64,000 nt of DNA, taken from contig NZ_JASSYX010000001.1 of assembly GCF_030244015.1 (NCBI RefSeq), positions 496,001-560,000 of the forward strand. The letters are read 5' to 3'. Positions 28,080 through 36,533 of this stretch are shown in pieces (position 1 is the first letter of the stretch; the number at the start of each line of letters is the position of its first letter). Origin of the DNA: Pedobacter ginsengisoli (GTDB lineage Bacteria; Bacteroidota; Bacteroidia; Sphingobacteriales; Sphingobacteriaceae). The notes beneath the pieces are model-generated. The model was not told the origin of the DNA, ran no database searches, and was given only the letters and a program-made list of their open reading frames with translations. The translations under genes were made by a program, and so were the position numbers.

Positions 28080-29795
28080 ATGAAAAATTGCGCTTTACTT
28101 TTGTTTTATCTTGGCTTGCTCATCTGGAATCCCTCAAGATCTCACGCTCAGTCGGCAGACCGGTTTGGCAACAACTTTAATTTTGACTTCACGGGTATCT
28201 TTGATGGTCAAATAGCGATGAATATAATACATATACCTGATACCGCTATAGGGCAGGTATATGTAGATATGGGAAACATGGAAAACAAAATGCCTAAAAG
28301 TCCCATTCTCCTGGGTGTAAAATTAAATCCTGACAGACTATTCCGGATGCCGTTATATGTAAAGACTCTTTCCAAATCCTACCTCAGTTATTTCATCCCC
28401 GACGGATCGGACGGGGTCGTTGTTGCTATGGGAATCAACAAAAAAAATATTGCAGATTACCGCTACCGGGTCGTGGAAAATGACAGCACGGAGATCGTAC
28501 CCTGGTCTAAAATCCCGAAGCTGGAACAGAACTATGGAGCCAAACAACCTTATGGCTTTATTGGCAGATTTCGGAAACCCGGCAAACTGTTACTTGTTGA
28601 AGTGAAGAATGTCAAAGATTACAGCATCAGAGAAGGGGTTATTTTCGATTGGCGTACCACTCTGAAGCCAACACTTCAGGGGATTTCCATATTTGCCAGA
28701 AGAAATGGCAGATTAGAATATGGCAAGCTGAAAGGCAGCGAATACGCAAAAGAGTTCGATCCCAAAACAAATATTCCAGCTGACTTTAAGTTTAAACAGA
28801 AAGAGATTGAAGACATCCAGTTGTTTTTCAATGATCATTTTGGTCTGCCTTACTCCATTGCACTTCGTCGCATTGACAGCGAGAATTACAAAACTGATTA
28901 TCGCTTTCTTGAACTTGAGATGATAGAGAATTCCTACATGATATACAAAGACCATTTCGATTATCCCGGTAAATACGAGATCTTAGTCAATCGCGGTGAC
29001 CGGTATGGTCCCCTAGCAAAAAAGGACATACTTCGCATTCCCTTCGAAGTCATGCCACAGCCTTTTCAGTTTAAAAAGCCAAGCACTGAGCAGGTCATCA
29101 TTGTCGCGGTGGTCATCCTTGTTATAGGGGGGCTGATCTTCCTCCGGTACCACAAGCGGAGCAAAGAAAGGCTGCAAAAATCCGCACAGGAAAAACAACT
29201 GGCCGGACTCAAACTCAAATCCATCCGCAGTCAGCTCAACCCGCATTTCATGTTCAACGCACTCACATCCATCCAAAACCTGATCAACAAAAACAACATA
29301 GAAGACGCCAATTTTTACCTCTCTAAATTCGCTGGTTTAACCCGGCAGGTGCTGGACAGCAACAATGAAGAGCTGATCAGTCTGGAAGAAGAGGTCAAAC
29401 TGCTCAATGACTACCTGCAAATGGAACGGCTCAGGTTCAATTTTAAATATGACATTCTCGTCGATGAAAACCTCAACCAGGCCAACATCGAAATCCCGGC
29501 CATGCTCCTTCAGCCATTTGTGGAGAATGCGGTTAAACATGGCATATCCGGCTTAAAAGAAATGGGAATACTCTCCATAAAAATGAAGACAGAACACAAA
29601 GATATGGTACTGAGCATCCAGGACAATGGCAAAGGATTTAACAAAAGAGCAGGCACGACTGGTTATGGCCTAAAACTCAGCGAAGAAAGGATCACGCTAT
29701 TAAACCAATTGTACAAAGATCAACTATCTTTACACCTCAGCCCGGGTGATACCGGTACATTGGTGACCATACGCTTATCAAACTGGATATCATGA
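28080..29795 (+). CDS. LytS-type sensor histidine kinase with periplasmic sensor
   Basis: 571 residues: signal peptide (1-25), a periplasmic region of about 310 residues, one membrane helix at about 337-357 (VIIVAVVILVIGGLIFL), then a His_kinase domain. The phospho-His is at about 389 in RSQLNPHFMFNALTS, and the HATPase has PAMLLQPFVENAVKHG and SIQDNGKGFNKRAGT. The sensor half is Bacteroidota-specific and unrecognised. The stop overlaps the regulator start by 4 bases (ATGA), so this is a coupled two-component pair. Confidence 0.9.
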   Translation: MKNCALLLFYLGLLIWNPSRSHAQSADRFGNNFNFDFTGIFDGQIAMNIIHIPDTAIGQVYVDMGNMENKMPKSPILLGVKLNPDRLFRMPLYVKTLSKSYLSYFIPDGSDGVVVAMGINKKNIADYRYRVVENDSTEIVPWSKIPKLEQNYGAKQPYGFIGRFRKPGKLLLVEVKNVKDYSIREGVIFDWRTTLKPTLQGISIFARRNGRLEYGKLKGSEYAKEFDPKTNIPADFKFKQKEIEDIQLFFNDHFGLPYSIALRRIDSENYKTDYRFLELEMIENSYMIYKDHFDYPGKYEILVNRGDRYGPLAKKDILRIPFEVMPQPFQFKKPSTEQVIIVAVVILVIGGLIFLRYHKRSKERLQKSAQEKQLAGLKLKSIRSQLNPHFMFNALTSIQNLINKNNIEDANFYLSKFAGLTRQVLDSNNEELISLEEEVKLLNDYLQMERLRFNFKYDILVDENLNQANIEIPAMLLQPFVENAVKHGISGLKEMGILSIKMKTEHKDMVLSIQDNGKGFNKRAGTTGYGLKLSEERITLLNQLYKDQLSLHLSPGDTGTLVTIRLSNWIS

Positions 29796-30550
29796 AGATA
29801 AAAGCCCTGATCATAGACGACGAACCCAATAATATAGAAAACCTTCAGCTCATTATTGACAAGTACAGTGCAGATGTATTTATAGCAGGTACTGCAGACA
29901 ACGCCGAAGCCGGTGCTAAGCTGATCCGGGAACATGAGCCTGACCTGGTTTTTTTAGACATTCAAATGCCGGAGAAATCCGGCTTTGATCTGCTCTCCGC
30001 TCTGCCCGGAGTCAACTTTGAAGTCATCTTCATTACCGCATACGACAAATATGGCATACAAGCCATCAAGTTTTCAGCGCTGGATTACCTGCTCAAACCC
30101 ATCAATATTGAAGAGTTTAAGCTCGCCATTGAAAAAGCGAAACAAAGGATACAGCTCAGCAAACAAAGCAGGAACATCGACAACCTGCTGGAGTACCTCA
30201 AAGTAGGGCAGAAGGGAAGTCCCAAAATCGCGCTGCCTACGTTAAAAGAAACCATGTATGTCAGGATCAGCGATGTCATCCGTTGCGAGGCGACCAACAA
30301 TTACACCACCTTCCATTTGCAAAACCAGGAGCAGGTACTGGTCTGCAAAACACTAAAGGACTTTGCCGATCTGCTCAAACCTCACGATTTTATTCGCACA
30401 CACCAATCCCATCTGGTCAATCCGCAATATGTCAAAAGCTATCTCAAAGAAGACGGGGGCACGCTGCTGCTGGAAAACCTTCAAAAAGTCCCCATCTCCA
30501 GGCAAAACAGGGAAACGGTCAAAGCAAGCCTGAGCGGGCCGGGAAGTTAA
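29792..30550 (+). CDS. LytTR response regulator
   Basis: 252 residues: receiver domain (IIDDEPNNIENL acidic pocket, phospho-Asp in LVFLDIQMPEKSGF, ITAYDKY, Lys in YLLKPIN), linker, then a LytTR DNA-binding domain at about 150-248 (YVRISDVIRCEATNNYTTF; FIRTHQSHLVNPQYVKSY). Coupled to the kinase by a 4-base overlap. Its targets are not visible; the lone ExbD gene 80 bases downstream on the same strand is a candidate. Confidence 0.92.
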   Translation: MKIKALIIDDEPNNIENLQLIIDKYSADVFIAGTADNAEAGAKLIREHEPDLVFLDIQMPEKSGFDLLSALPGVNFEVIFITAYDKYGIQAIKFSALDYLLKPINIEEFKLAIEKAKQRIQLSKQSRNIDNLLEYLKVGQKGSPKIALPTLKETMYVRISDVIRCEATNNYTTFHLQNQEQVLVCKTLKDFADLLKPHDFIRTHQSHLVNPQYVKSYLKEDGGTLLLENLQKVPISRQNRETVKASLSGPGS

Positions 30551-30632
30551 ATCTCGTACCGGCAAAGACTTTTTTTAGTTATGGAATTAAGCCAGATCCT
30601 GCATCATAGTTTAAAACTAAACCAAAACGATC

Positions 30633-31133
30633 ATGGCTGAATTAAGCTTATCCCGAACCAGTAGATCAGTACCGAAAGTAGACCTTACTGCAATGGTTGA
30701 TCTGGCATTTTTTATGCTCACCACCTCGTTGTCCAAGCCGGTGGCAATGGATGTTGCCAAGCCAGACGAACCCATCAATGACAAACAGCTACCATGGCCC
30801 GCTTCCCGGACCATGACTATCCTGCTCGGCGCAAACGACAAGATCGCCTGGTACATGGGCGAACCGGGTAAAAGCACACCTACAATAGAAGACTTCAGTC
30901 AGATCAGGAAGTCCATTATTGCCAATCAGGAAATGGTTGCCAAAGCAAACCACAATGACCGGAAAAAACCATTATACATCATCATCAAACCAACCAGCGG
31001 CGCCAATTACAAAAACTTTGTCGACATCATGGACGAACTTAAGCTGGTAGATTTAAAAACAGCACCAGCTATAGATGACGATCATATCCTCAAAGAAGAG
31101 CTCGATTTCATGAAGCAAAAAGGAATCAGGTAG
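30633..31133 (+). CDS. ExbD/TolR-like protein with shortened transmembrane segment
   Basis: 166 residues. The ExbD N-terminus is clear: SVPKVDLTAMVDLAFFMLTT followed by SLSKPVAMDVAKPDE, including the proton-path Asp in MVDL. In normal ExbD this membrane stretch continues about five residues longer (the form VDLAFLLITFFMLTT), so an in-frame loss of about 15 bases inside the helix is likely here and only about 14 apolar residues remain. The periplasmic domain is intact. There is no exbB or tonB next to it, so the protein may be inactive or have an altered role. It lies between the LytTR gene and the beta-barrel receptor. Confidence 0.75.
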   Translation: MAELSLSRTSRSVPKVDLTAMVDLAFFMLTTSLSKPVAMDVAKPDEPINDKQLPWPASRTMTILLGANDKIAWYMGEPGKSTPTIEDFSQIRKSIIANQEMVAKANHNDRKKPLYIIIKPTSGANYKNFVDIMDELKLVDLKTAPAIDDDHILKEELDFMKQKGIR

Positions 31134-31152
31134 GAGGCAGGCGCAGGCAGTC

Positions 31153-33375
31153 TCAGGGATTAATTACCCTGTTCTGCTCGTCCCTTGCGCCGTTCCGGTC
31201 CCTCAATCGCTTATTGTCTTTCGCATTCCGGCTGATCCTGTAACTAAACGAAAGCATCACCGATCTGCTGTCCTTACGGTTTCGGTAGCTGCCATCAGAG
31301 CCAGTAACATTCAGGACTCTTCCCCTGGTGCGCACAGAATAAAACAAGTCACTGCCGCTCAGGCCCAATGAAGCATTGCCCTTGAACATCTGCTGTTTGA
31401 TACCTGCACGCAATGCAGCGGTGCCGGAACTTGTATTTTGTCCCGAGAATGACCTGCCGCCCCAGTTCATCACAACTTCCGCAGAGCAGTCTTTGCTCAA
31501 CGTAAAACGGTTGAACCAGTTAAACGAATGGGCAAAATAAACGGTATCCACACGCTTTCCGGCCAGCAATACGTCCATGTGTACCCTTTCCGGATTAACA
31601 GAAAAATCCGCATTCCACCATTTAAAAATGTCCCTGTTGTAAGTGACCATCGCACCTGTGATGCGAACATTGCCCGTATTGGCCGGACGCCTTACATAAA
31701 CATCGCCCACAGGACTGATGACCTCACTGCTGACATTGGACAGCTCAGAATAATAAACAATGGTGTTCAACTGCTCCTTAAACACATGGGTCAACTCAAA
31801 AGTATTGGTGAAATCAGGCCTCAGAAATGGATTCCCGGCCACCTGGTTATAGCGCTGCACCAGCGACAGAAAAGGATTGAGCTTATCATAACCAGGCCGC
31901 CCGATTCGTCTGCCATAATTAAAGAAAAACTGGTTCCTGTTTGCAGAGTCTGGTTTAAAAGAAACAAACAATGTAGGAAATACATTCAGATAAGTTCTGT
32001 TAAAAGACGAATCAGCTGCCAGTGCGTTGCCAAGCTGGTGACCCTCAGACGCCGTCCGTTCTGCTCTCAGCCCAGCTTTCACACCAAACCTTTTGAACTC
32101 CGTATACCCCTCCAGATAAGCTGCTGCAATGCTTTCATTATACAAGAACGTATTGCTGCGGTTATAGTCCGGCTGCTCAAATGCCCTGTCGCCGGTAAAA
32201 TAATCCGCTTTGTTGTCCGTGCTGACTTTGCTCATTTTCAGTCCTGTATTCAGTTTTAAACCATACTTAAGGGGTAAAGATAAATCCGTCTTTGCTGAAT
32301 AAATCCCAATCTTACGCGGAAGCGTACCGCGGATTCTTTGACTGTTCAGCAGCACATCCTGCGGAGAAAAAGTGCGGTTGCCAAAGATCTGGTCAATTTG
32401 TGTCTGGTACTTACCGTAGTCCAGATCAATACTCCACTCCGTACCCAGGGAGTCAAACAGATGGACCATATTCACATTCACCAAATTGTTCCTGAACTTG
32501 CTGTTCGCGTCATTCGCAGAGTAAATGACAGAATCCAGCTGGTATACGCCACCGCGCATCAGATTACGGTTGTCACCTCTTTCGAGGAGCGAGTTGCGGT
32601 TCGTATTCCATATCACGCCAACCGTAGCTTTTTTATTGAGGTAATAATCTGCACCCAGCTTGACATTTCCCGTGTTGCGGGTATAAGCAATTTCGCTCTC
32701 CTGCTCCAGTATCGAAGCAGCTGAACCATCTGCATTCAGGAACCGTCTTAACGCCGAAGCATTTTCGAAATCCTTGGGGCTCCCTGCGCCGGCATTGGCA
32801 AACAAATTTAGCTTGCCTACCCGGTAATTCATATTCAGCGAACCATTGACCTTACGGTAAACACCCGTTCCCGCATTCGCCGAAACAGAAGCATTGTAGC
32901 CCGGTTGTTTATTCTTTTTAGTAATGATATTGATCACCCCTCCGCTTCCGGCCGCATCGTACTTAGCCGGTGGATTTGGCATCAGTTCGATTTTATCCAG
33001 CAGATCTGTGGGCAAAGACTTCAGATAAGCCACCAGATCCGTTCCTGACCAATTGGTAGGTTTGCCGTCTACGTAAATCGTAGCCCCTTTACCCATCAGG
33101 TTGATGTTCCCGTCATCAGTAGCCCTCAAACCCGGCAGGCGGCCCAGCAATTCCATGGCATCAGTGCCGGCTGCAGTCGCAAAGGCCGAAACATTGACCA
33201 CGGTGCGGTCTATCTTCCGCTCGATCATTTTCTTTCGGGTATTGATATTCACTTCCTTCAATAGTTTTTCATCTGTTACCGTGTCTTTTTTAACACTATC
33301 GGTCAGTTGTTTCTTGTCCTGTGCATTTACAGCAAAGCATACAGTACACATCAGCAGCAAAAAGTATTTTCTCAT
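31153..33375 (-). CDS. Outer-membrane beta-barrel receptor (TonB-receptor-like)
   Basis: About 740 residues after start at 33375 (MRKYFLLLMCTVCFAVNAQ signal). A plug domain spans about 55-160 (GTDAMELLGRLPGLRATDDG; YVDGKPTNWSGTDLVAYLKS; KIELMPNPPAKYDAAGSGGV), then a long beta barrel of the OMP_b-brl_3 type. It lacks the carboxypeptidase-regulatory repeat and SusC features, so it is not a glycan-type SusC. Cargo unknown. Divergent from a LytS kinase with the ATGs about 80 bases apart, a common Bacteroidota arrangement in which the LytTR pair controls the receptor. Confidence 0.85.
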   Translation of the reverse strand: MRKYFLLLMCTVCFAVNAQDKKQLTDSVKKDTVTDEKLLKEVNINTRKKMIERKIDRTVVNVSAFATAAGTDAMELLGRLPGLRATDDGNINLMGKGATIYVDGKPTNWSGTDLVAYLKSLPTDLLDKIELMPNPPAKYDAAGSGGVINIITKKNKQPGYNASVSANAGTGVYRKVNGSLNMNYRVGKLNLFANAGAGSPKDFENASALRRFLNADGSAASILEQESEIAYTRNTGNVKLGADYYLNKKATVGVIWNTNRNSLLERGDNRNLMRGGVYQLDSVIYSANDANSKFRNNLVNVNMVHLFDSLGTEWSIDLDYGKYQTQIDQIFGNRTFSPQDVLLNSQRIRGTLPRKIGIYSAKTDLSLPLKYGLKLNTGLKMSKVSTDNKADYFTGDRAFEQPDYNRSNTFLYNESIAAAYLEGYTEFKRFGVKAGLRAERTASEGHQLGNALAADSSFNRTYLNVFPTLFVSFKPDSANRNQFFFNYGRRIGRPGYDKLNPFLSLVQRYNQVAGNPFLRPDFTNTFELTHVFKEQLNTIVYYSELSNVSSEVISPVGDVYVRRPANTGNVRITGAMVTYNRDIFKWWNADFSVNPERVHMDVLLAGKRVDTVYFAHSFNWFNRFTLSKDCSAEVVMNWGGRSFSGQNTSSGTAALRAGIKQQMFKGNASLGLSGSDLFYSVRTRGRVLNVTGSDGSYRNRKDSRSVMLSFSYRISRNAKDNKRLRDRNGARDEQNRVINP

Positions 33376-33453
33376 AGCAATCGGTTTTGGTGATCTGCTG
33401 TCGAAATTACTTTTAGTGATGCCCGGCAAAGAGCATAATCGTTGAACACGGGA

Positions 33454-34542
33454 ATGTCCTCGACAAACATTGAAAAACAGGCATATGGCCGTTCGTTAAA
33501 TAACGTAATTTTGGATATGAAGAAAAACCTCTGGCTTCTGTTTGGTACTTTTATTGTTTTTTACATTCTGGTTCACTTTATCGGGCATTTTCCAGGTTTA
33601 CTTCGCGGAAAATGGACGCTCGTAGATGAACGCAGTTTAGCTGTACAGGTCTTGAGTATAACCTCAGGTCTCAGCATATCCTTCCTTTATGTATTGGCAA
33701 CTTATGCCACGATGAATAAATATTACCCCAACAGGAAATATACGCGCCTGTCACTCCAGGTTGGCCTTATTGTAAGTATAGCTTTTATAGTTTGTTTTTT
33801 GACCAATTATGTAGCAACCGCAACACTATCACAGGATCCTGTAAGGTTAAGCCTCTTTTTTAGGAACAACATACTCATTTATATCCTGAATACCATTTTT
33901 GCAATGGTATTCTATTTCATCGGGTATACCCGTCAGAAGGAACTGGAGCAAAAAGAACTGGAGCTGCAGAACCGTACATCAGCGCTTTCATTCCTTCGCT
34001 CACAGGTCAACCCGCATTTCCTGTTCAACAACCTCAATACCATTTATTCCCTGGTCTATCATAAATCCGAACAGGCCTTACCAGCGATCTCCGGGCTTTC
34101 AGAACTGCTGCGATACATGCTTTACGACAACAGTGAAAAAATCGAACTGGAGCAGGAAATCAGCTACATCGAAAAATACATTTCCCTTCAGCAATTACGT
34201 TTCGAAAACCCGGTTGCCGTTAAAATGAAAGTAACCGGTAATGTAAAGGAAATGAAGATACCACCCTTATTGCTCATTCCCTTTGTAGAAAACGCCTTTA
34301 AACATGGAGCCGTATCAGAAAACAAAGAATGGCTCTGGATAGACATCAATATGACCGGCACTGAACTGATATTTTCCTGTACCAATACCAAAGCAAATAA
34401 ACACAAGGATCTTACCGGAGGTATCGGAATAGACAATGTAAGGAAGAGACTTGAACTGCTTTTTAAAGAGCGGTACACATTAGATATCAGAGACCATGAA
34501 GATCAATTTACCGTTAAACTAGAGCTGAACAATGAAGAGTAG
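33454..34542 (+). CDS. LytS-type sensor histidine kinase with four membrane helices
   Basis: About 362 residues: four membrane segments in the first 150 residues (LLFGTFIVFYILVHFIG; VLSITSGLSISFLYVLATYA; VGLIVSIAFIVCFLTNYV; ILIYILNTIFAMVFYFIGY), coiled linker, then phospho-His in RSQVNPHFLFNNLNTIYSL and an HATPase with PPLLLIPFVENAFKHG and GGIGIDNVRKRLELL. No periplasmic sensor domain. Start uncertain: ATG 33454 is used; ATG 33517 (MKKNLWLL) would remove a 21-residue polar leader and lies just behind TAATTTTG, so a leaderless start there is possible. The stop overlaps the regulator by 11 bases. Confidence 0.87.
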   Translation: MSSTNIEKQAYGRSLNNVILDMKKNLWLLFGTFIVFYILVHFIGHFPGLLRGKWTLVDERSLAVQVLSITSGLSISFLYVLATYATMNKYYPNRKYTRLSLQVGLIVSIAFIVCFLTNYVATATLSQDPVRLSLFFRNNILIYILNTIFAMVFYFIGYTRQKELEQKELELQNRTSALSFLRSQVNPHFLFNNLNTIYSLVYHKSEQALPAISGLSELLRYMLYDNSEKIELEQEISYIEKYISLQQLRFENPVAVKMKVTGNVKEMKIPPLLLIPFVENAFKHGAVSENKEWLWIDINMTGTELIFSCTNTKANKHKDLTGGIGIDNVRKRLELLFKERYTLDIRDHEDQFTVKLELNNEE

Positions 34543-35242
34543 TAAAGCCCTGCGCTGTATCGTCCTCGATGACGAAATCCATGCCGTCAAACTGCTGGCA
34601 GATTATGTAATCCGTACGAATGGGCTGGAACTAGTATTACATACTACGGACCCGGCAGCAGCCATCAGTCTCATTCATGAGGGTAATATTGACCTGATCT
34701 TTCTGGATATTCAGATGCCGGATCTTACGGGCATCGAGGTGATGGCCATCATTCGCCAAACGCAGACAAAGGTAATTCTTACCACGGCCTATCCGGAATA
34801 TGCTTTAAGTGGTTTTGAATACGATGCAATTGACTATTTGCTAAAACCCGTCACCTTTGAGCGTTTCCTGGTTGCAGTAAATAAAGCAAAAGAAAGAATC
34901 AGCGTTAAAGCTTCAGAGGCTCCCGAACCGGATCATATTTTTGTTAAAGTCGAACACCGCCTGCAGAAAATCTTATTTTCCTCCATCTTTTACATTGAAG
35001 GTCTGGGAGATTATATCTGCTTCCATGTTCTGGCAGGTAAAATACTTTCACTGGAACGCATGAAACACATTGAACTGATCCTTCCTCAGCCGCTGTTTTT
35101 AAGAATCCATAAATCTTACATCATCAATACCAGCCATATTGATTTTGTAGAACGGGGACGGATCATTATCAACAAAGAATACCTGCCAATAGGGGAGTCC
35201 TACAAAGAAAAAGTAAGACAGCAGCTGGGCTTGGGAAGTTAG
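34532..35242 (+). CDS. LytTR response regulator
   Basis: 236 residues: receiver with IVLDDEIHAVKLLADYV, phospho-Asp in LIFLDIQMPDLTG, TTAYPEYAL and Lys in YLLKPVTFERF, then LytTR domain at about 130-232 (FVKVEHRLQKILFSSIFYIE; FLRIHKSYIINTSHIDFVE). Overlaps the kinase by 11 bases. Paralogous in plan to the pair at 28-30.5 kb, but the sequences are clearly different families, not a recent duplication. Confidence 0.92.
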   Translation: MKSSKALRCIVLDDEIHAVKLLADYVIRTNGLELVLHTTDPAAAISLIHEGNIDLIFLDIQMPDLTGIEVMAIIRQTQTKVILTTAYPEYALSGFEYDAIDYLLKPVTFERFLVAVNKAKERISVKASEAPEPDHIFVKVEHRLQKILFSSIFYIEGLGDYICFHVLAGKILSLERMKHIELILPQPLFLRIHKSYIINTSHIDFVERGRIIINKEYLPIGESYKEKVRQQLGLGS

Positions 35243-35250
35243 AAAACTCC

Positions 35251-35305
35251 GGCAATCAACCTAGTAAATCCAAACTTTAAGTTTGGATTTACTAGGTTGA
35301 TTGCC
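35251..35305. repeat. Perfect 55-bp palindrome (27-bp arms, 1-base centre)
   Basis: The left arm 35251-35277 begins GGCAATCAACCTAG and ends CCAAACTT; the right arm 35279-35305 is its exact reverse complement. It lies 8 bases after the LytTR stop and holds the -33 element of the ATPase promoter in its right arm. It is too long and perfect for a typical terminator and has no strong T run on either side. It could be an operator, cruciform or processing site. Confidence 0.95.
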
Positions 35306-35313
35306 TATATTTG
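35282..35313 (+). promoter_or_regulatory. Promoter of the DUF4143 ATPase gene
   Basis: TTTG at 35282-35285, 20 bases, then TATATTTG at 35306-35313, both exact matches to the Bacteroidota consensus. The ATG at 35317 is only 3 bases beyond the -7 element, so the transcript should be leaderless or nearly so. Confidence 0.75.
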
Positions 35314-35316
35314 TTT

Positions 35317-36489
35317 ATGATTAAGCGGAAACTGGAAGCGGAAATAAGACATAAACTAAATAGATCACCGGCAATAGCCATACTTGGGCCAAGGCAGGTG
35401 GGCAAAACCACGCTGGCCAAAAACTTAAAAGCGGAAGCTTCAGATTTCGTTTATCTGGATATGGAGAAACCGGAAGACCAGGCAAAGCTAAATGATGCTT
35501 ACAGTTATTTAAGTTCACTTGAGCATACATTGGTCATTATTGACGAAATTCAATTAATGCCATCTTTATTCTCAGTTTTGCGTCCCCTGATCGATGCGAA
35601 CAGAGTAGCAGGAAGATTTATATTACTAGGTTCAGCCTCCCCATTGTTGGTGAAGGGAGTTTCAGAATCACTTGCAGGCCGGATTTCTTATACAGAACTC
35701 ACACCCATAGGCCTGGCAGAATTGCCAAATGATATCAGCTATATAACAGCGTGGTTCCGTGGCGGCTTTCCTGAGGCATTGCTTACAGCCGATGACGAAG
35801 ACAGTAAAGAATGGCTTAGCGATTTTATCAGAAGTTATGTAGAGCGTGATCTTGCAATCCTTTTTGGAGTCAATCTCTCAGCGGTTACATTAAGAAACTT
35901 CTGGAGTATGCTGGCACACTCCAACGGAAATTTGCTTAATGCTGAAGTATTTGCACGTTCACTCGGTGTTAGTGCTACTACTGTCATGAAATATCTGGAT
36001 TTTTTAGAGGGAGGTTATATGGTAAGACGTCTTCAGCCCTGGTTTGTAAATGCCAAAAAGAGACTTGTAAAGTCTCCCAAAACTTATATCAGGGACACGG
36101 GGATCTTGCACCGGTTATTAAATATACCATCATATGACTCTTTACTTGGTCATCCGGTAGCAGGCAGTTCATGGGAAGGCTACGTCATAGAGCAAGTCTA
36201 CCAGAATAAACCAGCTCATCTGGACCTATTTTTTTACCGCACCCAAGCCGGTGCGGAATGTGACCTGGTTTTGGTTGAAGGCATTACACCAGTTATTTGC
36301 ATTGAGATCAAGCTGTCAAATGTGCCTGCTGTTTCAAAGGGATTTTTGAACTGCATCGAAGACCTCTTACCAAAACATAGCTATATCATCGTTCCGGAAA
36401 GTGAGACATTCACAACTACACACGGTATAACAGTAACGGGCTTAAATGATTTCCTGACTACTCTTCCGGATTTTTCCACTAACGAATAG
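35317..36489 (+). CDS. AAA-type ATPase of the AAA_14/DUF4143 family
   Basis: 390 residues. N-terminal P-loop ATPase: Walker A IAILGPRQVGKTTLAK at about 20-35, Walker B LVIIDEIQLMP near 75, sensor region FILLGSASPLLVKGVSESLA. The C-terminal half (about 190-380) is DUF4143 with FFYRTQAGAECDLVLVEG and ICIEIKLSN, the nuclease-like D..E.K pattern of this family. Many Bacteroidota genomes carry several diverged copies; their role is not known. Leaderless start at 35317 is preferred over a TTG at 35311 which lies inside the -7 element. Confidence 0.88.
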   Translation: MIKRKLEAEIRHKLNRSPAIAILGPRQVGKTTLAKNLKAEASDFVYLDMEKPEDQAKLNDAYSYLSSLEHTLVIIDEIQLMPSLFSVLRPLIDANRVAGRFILLGSASPLLVKGVSESLAGRISYTELTPIGLAELPNDISYITAWFRGGFPEALLTADDEDSKEWLSDFIRSYVERDLAILFGVNLSAVTLRNFWSMLAHSNGNLLNAEVFARSLGVSATTVMKYLDFLEGGYMVRRLQPWFVNAKKRLVKSPKTYIRDTGILHRLLNIPSYDSLLGHPVAGSSWEGYVIEQVYQNKPAHLDLFFYRTQAGAECDLVLVEGITPVICIEIKLSNVPAVSKGFLNCIEDLLPKHSYIIVPESETFTTTHGITVTGLNDFLTTLPDFSTNE

Positions 36490-36533
36490 TTCACCAGCGG
36501 CGGTAAGATAGACCTTCAACCCTTCTGAAGGCT

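Noticed and set aside
31528..32259. Long open frame on the plus strand inside the beta-barrel gene
   Set aside because: It is the complement of a well-supported receptor, lacks any family motif and has codon use typical of an antisense shadow.
35251..35305. Invertible promoter (phase-variable inverted repeat)
   Set aside because: The arms are joined by a single base, so no segment lies between them to be inverted, and only the right side has a -7 element.
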